Below, in pieces: positions 36,650 to 44,252 of a DNA stretch of 64,000 bases. Each line of letters starts with the position of its first letter. Position 1 is the first letter of the stretch. The stretch comes from JAAFHI01 sp039793685 (lineage in GTDB: Bacteria; Acidobacteriota; Blastocatellia; Chloracidobacteriales; Chloracidobacteriaceae). The notes beneath the pieces were generated by a model. The model was given only the letters and a program-made list of their open reading frames with translations, was not told where the DNA came from and did not search any database. The stretch spans positions 1 through 64,000 of the forward strand of contig JBDRAL010000037.1 in assembly GCA_039793685.1 (NCBI GenBank), read 5' to 3'. The translations under genes and the position numbers were made by a program.

Positions 36650-38554
36650 ATGAACGCAACCGCCAAAATCCTGATCGCCGAAGATGACCCGACCGCCCAG
36701 AAGCTGTTGAGCGTCATCCTGAAGAATCCGTCTTACGAGCTGATTTTCGCCGCCAACGGCTATGAAGCCTTTTCGCTGGCCCAGATTCACGAGCCGGACC
36801 TCGTCCTGTCGGATGTCATGATGCCGGAAATGACCGGCTATGAACTGTGCCAGGTTCTCCGCAATCACCCCCAGTTTTCCGAAATCCCGATCGTGCTGCT
36901 GACGACCCTGAGCGACAAGGAATCGCGGATGAAGGGGATTGACGCCGGGGCGGACGATTTCATCTCGAAACCGTATGACATGGATGAACTGCGCGCGCGG
37001 GTGCGCGGCATTTTGCGGCTCAACCGCTTCCGGAAGCTGCTTCACGAGCGCGAAACCAGCCAGATGCGCGAGAAACGCGATGAGCGGCGGATTCGCGAAC
37101 AGGCCAGTCTGCTCAATCAGACGTACGACGCAATCATTCAACTCGACGTCGACGAAAATATCCGCTTCTGGAATTCCGGCGCTGAACGGCTGTATGGCTG
37201 GACGGCGGATGAAGTCACGGGTCAGCCCGCCTCAACCCTCATCTTCGGCCCGCTGGTCGGACGGATGTTCGAAATTCGGCGAATTCTTCATGAAGAAGGC
37301 CGCTGGACTGGGGAACTTGAACAGGTGAACCGCGACGGCGTGCCGGTTGTCGTCGAGAGTCGCTGGTCGCTCGTTCGCGATGAAGACGGGAATCCGCTCT
37401 CGACGCTGCTCATCAACACCGACATCACCGAAAAACGCCGGATGGAGCGACAGTTCCAGCGCGTTCAGCGCATGGAAACCATCGGCATGCTCGCGAGCGG
37501 CGTGGCCCACGACCTGAACAACATGCTCACGCCGATCAGTCTCGGCGTGGAAATGCTGCGGCTCGGACTCGAACCCGATCAGATGGCCGGCGTGCTGACG
37601 ATGATCGAAAACAGCGTCAAGCGCGGTTCGGCACTCGTCAAACAGGTCCTCACCTTCGGGCGGGACGGCGGCGAAAAGAGCCTCATTCAGCCGAAACATG
37701 TTTTGAATGAAGTTCTCGGCCTGATTCGCGAAACCTTCCCCAAAACAATCACCCTCAACGCGCCCCAGCCGCGTCCGCTGCGAACGCTCGATGTCGGCGC
37801 GACCCAGCTCAGCCAGATTCTGCTGAATCTTTGCGTGAACGCACGCGACGCCATGCCGGGCGGGGGCAAGCTGACCGTTCAGGCTGAAAACCAGGTTGAA
37901 AACGGGGTGGATTCGGTCGTGTTCACGGTTTCCGATACGGGTGAAGGAATCCCCGATGACGTTCTGGCCCGGATTTTCGACCCGTTTTTCACCACCAAGG
38001 AAGCCGGCAAGGGGACCGGCCTCGGCCTTGCCACCGTCAGGGGCATCGTCGAAAAGGAAGGCGGAACAATTCGGGTTGAAACGGAAGTCGGGGGCGGGAC
38101 GACCTTTTATGTCGCGCTCCCGGCAGTCGCAGAGGAAGTGCAGCCGGAGACGACGGGGTTTGAACTCATTCCCGAAGGCAACGGCGAACTGGTGCTGGCG
38201 GTGGATGACGAAATTTCACTCCTCGACATGACGCGCGGCGTACTGGAAGCCCACGGCTATCGTGTCCTGTCGGCCAGTAGCGGCGAGCAGGCGCTTGCCC
38301 TGTTTGGAGAACACCGCGAGGAACTCGCCCTCGCCATCGTCGATCTTCATATGCCGCTGCCCGACGGCTTCACGGTCATCCGCTCGATTCGCGATCTTTC
38401 ACCCGACCTGCCCGTCATCGCCGTCAGTGGTCTCGAACTTTCCGAGGAAGGTCGCGGGGCGGGCATGCTCGACGTGAATGTCTTTCTGGCGAAACCCTAT
38501 TCGGCCAACGGCCTGCTTCGGAATATCGCGGAAGTTCTGAAGAAGAAAGGATGA
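36650..38554 (+). CDS. Hybrid histidine kinase: REC-PAS-HisKA-HATPase-REC
   Basis: A 634-residue soluble kinase. It has an N-terminal receiver (ILIAEDDPTAQ, phospho-Asp in LVLSDVMMPEMTG near residue 56, Lys in FISKPYD), a PAS domain (about 145-265), a HisKA motif GVAHDLNNMLTPI with His near 285, an ATPase domain (CVNARDAMPGGG, SDTGEGIPDD, GTGLGLATV) and a C-terminal receiver (LAVDDEISLL, LAIVDLHMPLPDG). It likely receives phosphate from the preceding membrane kinase. I prefer ATG 36650 over the in-frame TTG at 36632. Its TGA stop lies inside the first unit of a GGATGAA repeat. Confidence 0.92.
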   Translation: MNATAKILIAEDDPTAQKLLSVILKNPSYELIFAANGYEAFSLAQIHEPDLVLSDVMMPEMTGYELCQVLRNHPQFSEIPIVLLTTLSDKESRMKGIDAGADDFISKPYDMDELRARVRGILRLNRFRKLLHERETSQMREKRDERRIREQASLLNQTYDAIIQLDVDENIRFWNSGAERLYGWTADEVTGQPASTLIFGPLVGRMFEIRRILHEEGRWTGELEQVNRDGVPVVVESRWSLVRDEDGNPLSTLLINTDITEKRRMERQFQRVQRMETIGMLASGVAHDLNNMLTPISLGVEMLRLGLEPDQMAGVLTMIENSVKRGSALVKQVLTFGRDGGEKSLIQPKHVLNEVLGLIRETFPKTITLNAPQPRPLRTLDVGATQLSQILLNLCVNARDAMPGGGKLTVQAENQVENGVDSVVFTVSDTGEGIPDDVLARIFDPFFTTKEAGKGTGLGLATVRGIVEKEGGTIRVETEVGGGTTFYVALPAVAEEVQPETTGFELIPEGNGELVLAVDDEISLLDMTRGVLEAHGYRVLSASSGEQALALFGEHREELALAIVDLHMPLPDGFTVIRSIRDLSPDLPVIAVSGLELSEEGRGAGMLDVNVFLAKPYSANGLLRNIAEVLKKKG

Positions 38555-38739
38555 AGGCGGAAGGATGAAGGATGAAAAAAAGTCTGGAGCCTGGGTAAAA
38601 AGTCTGGAGTCTGGAGTCGAGAGTCTTGAGTCCGGAAAATAAAAAACTTGACAGGCCGAGGCCTAAACCGGACGGTCCTTCATCCTTCATCCTTCATCCT
38701 TCATCCTTCATCCTTCATCCTTCATCCTTCATCCTTCAT
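38549..38739. repeat. Composite heptamer array: GGATGAA arms around a GTCTGGA arm
   Basis: The 174-base gap between two convergent genes is all repeat. GGATGAA units (38550-38576) include the stop codon of the plus-strand kinase. GTCTGGA units follow (38581-38633). Eight perfect TTCATCC units (38679-38734) then run into the stop codon of the minus-strand GGDEF gene. The first 30 bases are nearly identical to the arm at 53620-53650 read on the other strand. Confidence 0.95.
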
Positions 38740-39955
38740 ACGTCACGCGATTCCGCCCTTCGTGCTTCGAGATGTAGGCCCGCGCGTCGGCCTTGGCGAG
38801 CAGCTTGACCATCAGGTTTTCAATCAGGTCGGGACGCTGCGTCCGCTCGGGCGGCGACAGTTTTGAAAATTCCTTCCATTCCTCGACTTCGGTGACGGTG
38901 ATGACGCCGACGGATACCGTTCCCCACAGTTCGACCGTTTGCGGTGGGTCGGTTTCGTGCCGGGTGTACGGTTCGCGGATGGCCGCGATGCCCGCGCGGA
39001 TGAGTTCCGGCAGCGCGCGCGCGTCGTCGGGAAACGTCGGTTCGAACACGCAGGTGAATTCGTCGCCGCCCGACCGGAAACTTAGATCGGTGGCCCGCCG
39101 CAAAACTTTTTGAATTTCCTTCCCGATGAGCGCGAGGACGCGGTCCGTGCCCGCGTGGCCGAACAGTTCGTCATTCATCGCCTTCATTTTGTCCACGTCG
39201 AGTTTGGCGACGACGAGGTTGCTGCTGCCGGGGAGGCCGAGCAGGCGTTCGGAGAGCATCGGCAGCATCATGTCGTGGCGGAACAGGCCGGTGTTGCCGT
39301 CGCGGACGGCGCGTTCCTCGGTGCGTCGCTGAAGTTCGCGGATGAGTTCGTTTTCCCGCGCCAGTTGCGCTTTTGAAACGTTGGCCCGGACGAGCTGGCT
39401 GGTGCGGTCGTGGAGCGTCTGGTCGGCGTCGGTGACGGCGCGTTCGGCTTCCTTTCCGATTCGCGCCGCGCGCCGCAGGAGGCCGAGGTGAAGCAGCACG
39501 CCGAGGGCGTTCAGCAGCACGCCGCCGCCGAACAGCACCATCGCCCAGACGTTCAGTCGTTCGTGAAGCAGGCCGAGCCGCTGGTGTTCCGCGCCGAGTT
39601 TTTCTTCCTCGCGGCGCAGAACGTCGAGCGCGGCGGTGCGCGCGGATTCGAGATCGCGCGTGCGGACGCGCAGGCGCGGGTCGGTGAGCATTAAAAGATA
39701 GCCGTCCACGGCGCGGGTGGCCTCGGGCGCGGTAGTGGCGGGAAGCGGATTGACGATTTTCGAGGGCGTTCGTTCAAGGACCGCGTCGAGCGTGTCGAGA
39801 ACCCGGCGGCGGTCCTCGCCGATGCGTCGCTGGTGCCCGAGCGCATCCTGCTGCTCGCGATAGAGCCACGCCGCCCCGCCGAGCAGGGAGACGGCGACGA
39901 GTCCGAGCAGAAGCTGTCCGCGAATCAGCGACGCGCCGAATGTCGAACGGTTCAT
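38729..39955 (-). CDS. Membrane-bound diguanylate cyclase (GGDEF)
   Basis: A 408-residue protein with two membrane segments (about 12-32 and 135-158) enclosing a helical sensor region, then a coiled coil and a GGDEF domain. The active site is intact: RSGGDEFTCVF near residue 296, with upstream DGNTGLFRHDMM and VVAKLDVDKMKAMND. It should make cyclic-di-GMP from two GTP. A classical RxxD inhibitory site is not evident before GGDEF. It overlaps the pilT-like gene as ATGA, so it belongs to the pilus operon. Its last codons and stop are drawn from a GGATGAA repeat. Confidence 0.88.
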   Translation of the reverse strand: MNRSTFGASLIRGQLLLGLVAVSLLGGAAWLYREQQDALGHQRRIGEDRRRVLDTLDAVLERTPSKIVNPLPATTAPEATRAVDGYLLMLTDPRLRVRTRDLESARTAALDVLRREEEKLGAEHQRLGLLHERLNVWAMVLFGGGVLLNALGVLLHLGLLRRAARIGKEAERAVTDADQTLHDRTSQLVRANVSKAQLARENELIRELQRRTEERAVRDGNTGLFRHDMMLPMLSERLLGLPGSSNLVVAKLDVDKMKAMNDELFGHAGTDRVLALIGKEIQKVLRRATDLSFRSGGDEFTCVFEPTFPDDARALPELIRAGIAAIREPYTRHETDPPQTVELWGTVSVGVITVTEVEEWKEFSKLSPPERTQRPDLIENLMVKLLAKADARAYISKHEGRNRVTYEG

Positions 39956-41811
39956 CCCTGCTGCCTCCCGAGGCGTTCGTCATCGGCGGCGAGTTGTGCG
40001 AGCAGCCGGTCGGCGGCAGCGCGCCAGGGGGATTTCCCGTCGCCCATCTGGTCCATCAGTGATTTGTACTGTTCGAGGTTTACCGCGTGGGTCTGGGCGA
40101 TGCTCGCGTTGATGAGTTTCTGTTCGCGGGCGAGGATGAGGCCGAGTTCGAAGCTCTGGTGACGCTGGCCGAACGCCGTGTCGGCGGGCTGGTCGAGGAG
40201 TTCGAGGTAGGGACCGCGTTCGGCGGCCTTCCGGAATAAAAGATTTTGAACCGCCGGGTCGTCCACGCGGAGAATTTCCTGAATCAGCACCCGGTCGGAA
40301 CGGTTTTCGCGCTCGGCGGGCGGAATCAGTTTCTGGGCGATGACCGCCCGGACGTGATTGCCCACGTCGGCGCGGCGGCCGACCATTTCCCAGAACTTCA
40401 AAAGCCCGGCGACGGCGGTGTTTTCGCTGTGCAGGCTGGTCAGGACGAGGTGACCGGTATTCGCGGCTTCAATGGCGAGTTCGGCTTCCTCCGCGCCGGA
40501 GATTTCGCCGACCATCAGAACGTCCGGGTCCTGCCGGAGCGCGTTTCTCAGGCCCGCCTTGAAACTTGAAATGTGGCGCCCGATTTCAATCTGGGTGAAG
40601 TGGCTCTGCTTGTTGCGGAACAAAAATTCGATGGGCCGTTCGAGCGTGATGATGTGGGCGCGGCGGCGGCGGTTGATGGCTTCGAGGATGGCCGCGAGGG
40701 TTGTGCTTTTGCCGCTGCCGGTCGCGCCGACCAGAATGATGAGGCCCGCGTTGAGGCGACCTTCCACGATTTCGCGGATGAGCAGCCGCGCGCTCCAGCA
40801 GAAACTCAGATCGGCGGGGGAGTTCGGACGGACGGGAATCCGGCGCAGGCTGAGGGCGAGGCCGATGTCGTGGGCGTCGCGTTTCGGGGCCTGGCACAGA
40901 TAGGCGGTCACGCGCTGGCGGCCGAGCAGTACGCCGTTGCGCGAGACGTTGTGGGCGTAAAAGAGTTCGCCCGCGCGGAGCTTTTCGAGAAATTCGTCCT
41001 CGACGCGGTGAAACGCCTCGTCCGCCGTTTCGACCGGGGCGTCGGCGAGCGGGACGGGGTCGTTCAACGCGCCCGACGACACCATGAATTCGAACGTATT
41101 GCGCGCGTCGAAGGCGGTCAGCGCGTCGGTCAGGCCACGCGACGGCAGGGCCGCCGCCCGCGCCGCCTCGCGCGCGTGCAGGTAACGCCGGAACAGGTCC
41201 TCGTGGGCCGTGCCGGTGGCGGTGATGGCGGCGAGCCGGAGCAGTTCGAATTCGGAAAGGGTGCGGTGTTCCAGCACTTCGCAATCCCCGTCCCCATTGC
41301 GGATGAACGGCACGCTGTTGGCCCGCAACTGGTAGTCGGAAATGTTTTTGTCGATGTTGTCGGCGAGTTCGGCGAGCAGCGCCTCGGCCCGCAACTGCTG
41401 GCGGGGATGTTCGACGAACTGGGCCGGTTCATCGAGCCGGACGGTCTGTTCAAGCAGGCGCGCGAGTTCGGCGGCGAGTTCGTTCGGCGCGACCAGATGC
41501 GGATGCGGCAGCGGGTAGGGAATGCCGACCGTGACGCCGCCGGTCAGATCGTGCAGGCGTCTGGCGAGCAGCGCGTGCTGGCCGAGGCACAGGCCGAACG
41601 CCCCGATCAGTAGCCCGTCGGCGGGGCGTTCGACGGGTGCGGCGAGGCATTCGCCGAACGCGGAAAGAATGTCTTCCTCGACGCCCGCCAGCCGGTCGCG
41701 CCGGTCCGGTTCGACCGCGTGGAGCAACAGCCAGTGAAACCCGCCGTCGTCCGGCTGTTCGGCGATGATGGTTTCGAGAAAGGAAAGGACGTGAATGAGC
41801 GCTTCGTGCAT
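39952..41811 (-). CDS. PilT-like twitching ATPase with long N-terminal extension
   Basis: A 619-residue secretion ATPase. The C-terminal half is PilT-like: Walker A VGATGSGKSTTLAAI near 361-375, Asp box IITLERPIEFLF, Walker B and His box LMVGEISGAEEAELAIEAANTGHLVLTSLHS-type sequence (in pieces LMVGEISGAEEA and TGHLVLTSLHS), and RAVIAQKLIPP. PilT proteins power pilus retraction. The first 300 residues have no match I recognise, while usual PilT is about 350 aa. It lies eight bases after the degenerate GGDEF gene and overlaps the GGDEF gene downstream. Confidence 0.87.
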   Translation of the reverse strand: MHEALIHVLSFLETIIAEQPDDGGFHWLLLHAVEPDRRDRLAGVEEDILSAFGECLAAPVERPADGLLIGAFGLCLGQHALLARRLHDLTGGVTVGIPYPLPHPHLVAPNELAAELARLLEQTVRLDEPAQFVEHPRQQLRAEALLAELADNIDKNISDYQLRANSVPFIRNGDGDCEVLEHRTLSEFELLRLAAITATGTAHEDLFRRYLHAREAARAAALPSRGLTDALTAFDARNTFEFMVSSGALNDPVPLADAPVETADEAFHRVEDEFLEKLRAGELFYAHNVSRNGVLLGRQRVTAYLCQAPKRDAHDIGLALSLRRIPVRPNSPADLSFCWSARLLIREIVEGRLNAGLIILVGATGSGKSTTLAAILEAINRRRRAHIITLERPIEFLFRNKQSHFTQIEIGRHISSFKAGLRNALRQDPDVLMVGEISGAEEAELAIEAANTGHLVLTSLHSENTAVAGLLKFWEMVGRRADVGNHVRAVIAQKLIPPAERENRSDRVLIQEILRVDDPAVQNLLFRKAAERGPYLELLDQPADTAFGQRHQSFELGLILAREQKLINASIAQTHAVNLEQYKSLMDQMGDGKSPWRAAADRLLAQLAADDERLGRQQG

Positions 41812-41819
41812 CGGTTTCC

Positions 41820-43049
41820 TCAGACCGCCGCGCGACGGTCGGTTTCGGCCAGACGGCGTTCAATGCCCTCGCGGATGACACGCAGCGAGAGGGCGGGGCG
41901 TTCGATGAGGCGGCCTTCGAATTCGACGAGTTCGTCGGCGTAGGCGCGGGCGACGTCGCGTTCGAGTTCGGCCCGGTTGAACGGGAGCGCGCGAGGGACG
42001 GCCCAGATCAGTTCGTCGTCCCGCCGGACGAGGTCTTCCGGGCCGACGCCGATTTTGAAGAGCGCGCGGGCGGCGGTGTTGAGGTAGACCTCGGTCACCG
42101 CGTCGGCGTAGGCGAGCCGGAAGTCGTCGAGATCGGCGAAGGCGACCGCCACGAGCGGTCCGGCGGCGTTTTCAAGCTGCGCGGGGCTGCCGGTCAGGCT
42201 CGCGAGCGCCGAAAAACGACCCGACGGCGGCGCGGGCAGCGCTTCCGGGACGATGAACAGGTCGGGCGCGCCGTCATCGGGCGGATTGTCGAAAATGAAG
42301 CGGTCCGCATGAATCGGTTCGGGCACGAGCGGCACGAGCGGTTCTTCAATCGGCATGGCAAAGGCGGTTTCCGCCGCCGTGAACACCGTCGGGACGGCCT
42401 CGACGACGGGCGGAGCGACTTCGGGACGCTTCATGAGTTCGCGGATGCGGTCGTCGCGTTCACGCAGATCGCGGGCGAGCGCGATGCGTTCGGTTTTGAG
42501 TTCCTCGACGGTGGATTCAATGGCGACAAGTTCCTCGGCCAGTACTTCCGCCGCGTCGCGGTCGGAACGGGTGGCCCAGCCGGGAAGCGCGTCATTGCGA
42601 CGACGCAGCCGTAGCCGGAGCGCAATCACGGACGCCGCCGCGAGCGCGGCTGAACCGACGGCGAGCAGAGCAATCCAGAAATTCGCGAGGCGGCGACGGT
42701 CGAAGGCAGCGGTCTGCTCGGCGGAACCGACGGCGGCGAGCATGCGCCGCGTCAGTTCCGGGTTGGCGAATCCGGTCGTGTCGCGGTCCGAGCTGTAGGC
42801 CGCGAGCGCCTGCCGCGCGTCACGACTTGCGTCGTTCGCGGGCAGTTTGTCGAGTTCAGCACGGGTGGCGGCGAGCCGCTCGGCGTACTCGTTGCCCGGA
42901 CACAGCGCGAGCCGGACGGCGGCGTCCTGCGCGGCGGCGCTCGGCGTCACCGCCAGCGTGGCGAGGTTCGTCCAGCCGACGGCGAGAAAGCAGATTGCGA
43001 CGGCGGCGACGGCGAGGTTCAGAAGGCGGCGGTCGGTCGAATTCAGCAT
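41820..43049 (-). CDS. Membrane protein with degenerate GGDEF-like C-terminus
   Basis: A 409-residue protein. It has membrane segments at about 11-31 and 128-150 with a periplasmic helical region between them, a coiled coil (about 165-210), a Pro-rich linker, and a C-terminal domain of about 120 residues. That domain has the order of a GGDEF domain: VAVAFADLDDFRLAYAD in place of the metal-binding DxDxFK region, and VRRDDELIWAVPR where RxGGDEF would be. Catalytic residues are missing, so it is probably a ligand-binding or structural module. It lies between the pilC and pilT genes. Confidence 0.65.
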   Translation of the reverse strand: MLNSTDRRLLNLAVAAVAICFLAVGWTNLATLAVTPSAAAQDAAVRLALCPGNEYAERLAATRAELDKLPANDASRDARQALAAYSSDRDTTGFANPELTRRMLAAVGSAEQTAAFDRRRLANFWIALLAVGSAALAAASVIALRLRLRRRNDALPGWATRSDRDAAEVLAEELVAIESTVEELKTERIALARDLRERDDRIRELMKRPEVAPPVVEAVPTVFTAAETAFAMPIEEPLVPLVPEPIHADRFIFDNPPDDGAPDLFIVPEALPAPPSGRFSALASLTGSPAQLENAAGPLVAVAFADLDDFRLAYADAVTEVYLNTAARALFKIGVGPEDLVRRDDELIWAVPRALPFNRAELERDVARAYADELVEFEGRLIERPALSLRVIREGIERRLAETDRRAAV

Positions 43050-43061
43050 GGCGTTTTTTCT

Positions 43062-44252
43062 TCAACGGGCCAGCTTGCCGAAAAGCTGGAACATCGGCAG
43101 GTAGGCGGAGATGACGATGAACCCGATGATGACGCCGACGAGCGAGATCATGATCGGATTGAGCATGGCGTTGAGCGATTTGCGCGTGGTTTCGAGTTCA
43201 TCCCTGAGCAGTTTCGAATAGCGTTTGAGCGGTTCGACGCCGACGGTACTGAATCCCGAAACCTCGACGTGAAACGAAGAGCCGCGTCCGTAGTAGGGAC
43301 ATTCGAGCGCGATGGCCTCCGCCGGGTCGCTCGGGTCGCCGCTGATGAAGCGCGCCGTCCCCGCCTGCACCATCCGCCGCAGGACGCGGTTTGAAACCGA
43401 CCTGGCGGCGAGTTCGGCGCAGCGGTACGCCTGGCCGTTGGCTTCATAGAGCAGAACGAAGACTTGTAAAAAGTTGTACGCCCCGCGCTGCACCGCGAAC
43501 CGGTTGACGACCGGCAGCGATAAAAGAAGGCGGTCCTCGACCGCGCGCCATTCCTCATTGGACCGGCTGGTGAGAAAAACCCCGATGGCGCCGAAAAAGA
43601 CCACCAGAAGCGCCCACCAGTACCGCGCGGCAAACAGACTCACGGCGATGACGATCCGCGTGGGTGCGGGAAGCTGCTCGGTCGGCAGGAGCGATTCGTA
43701 GATCAGGCTCACGCCGGGAATGAGCGTGACCATCAGGACGTACACCACGACGATGCCCACGAAGATGATCGCCAGCGGGTAGGCGAGCAGTTCGCGGACG
43801 GCTTTGTTCTGTTCGTTGAGTTCTTCGAGGCGTTCGAGGTAGAGCAGGCAGGATTTCTCGATTTCACCGGTTTCCTCGCCGCTTTCAAAAAAGGCGATGT
43901 CGGTGGCGGTAAAGATGCGCGGGAAGTGTCCGAGCGCGCCCGCGAGCGTGAGGCCCGTGTCGAGCAGCGTGTTCATCGCCTCGATAAAGGCTTTTCCGCG
44001 CGGTTTCCCGCTCAGAACGAACGCCCGGCGGTCCTGTCCGCCCTTCGCAAAGGATTCATGCTCGCGCAGCTTGGCGCGGAAGAAGTCGGTCGCACCGTAG
44101 CCGATTCTCAAGTACGCCGCCAACTGGTTGAACAGCCGCAACCGGTCGCCGAGGCTCAGGGTGAGCTTGCGGGTTGACTGGAGCAGTTCGCGCAGCCGGT
44201 CGGTGGTCGGCTCGCCTGTTTCGATACGTTTACCGGTTTCCGCCGTCGCCAT
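43062..44252 (-). CDS. pilC: PilC/GspF-type inner-membrane platform protein
   Basis: A 396-residue protein. Two GspF domains are separated by membrane segments (about 155-180, 200-235 and 365-390). Typical segments are FFESGEETGEIEKSCLLYLERLEE and LDTGLTLAGALGHFP, and the C-terminal LNPIMISLVGVIIGFIVISAYLPMF. It forms the platform that couples the PilB and PilT motors to the pilus. I start at ATG 44252 because AGGAGGT lies five bases upstream; the gene then overlaps the end of pilB by 23 bases. Confidence 0.9.
   Translation of the reverse strand: MATAETGKRIETGEPTTDRLRELLQSTRKLTLSLGDRLRLFNQLAAYLRIGYGATDFFRAKLREHESFAKGGQDRRAFVLSGKPRGKAFIEAMNTLLDTGLTLAGALGHFPRIFTATDIAFFESGEETGEIEKSCLLYLERLEELNEQNKAVRELLAYPLAIIFVGIVVVYVLMVTLIPGVSLIYESLLPTEQLPAPTRIVIAVSLFAARYWWALLVVFFGAIGVFLTSRSNEEWRAVEDRLLLSLPVVNRFAVQRGAYNFLQVFVLLYEANGQAYRCAELAARSVSNRVLRRMVQAGTARFISGDPSDPAEAIALECPYYGRGSSFHVEVSGFSTVGVEPLKRYSKLLRDELETTRKSLNAMLNPIMISLVGVIIGFIVISAYLPMFQLFGKLAR

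Noticed and set aside
38549..38739. Possible CRISPR array
   Set aside because: The units are 7 bases long and directly adjacent, with no spacers, no palindromic repeat of 25-40 bases and no cas genes nearby.
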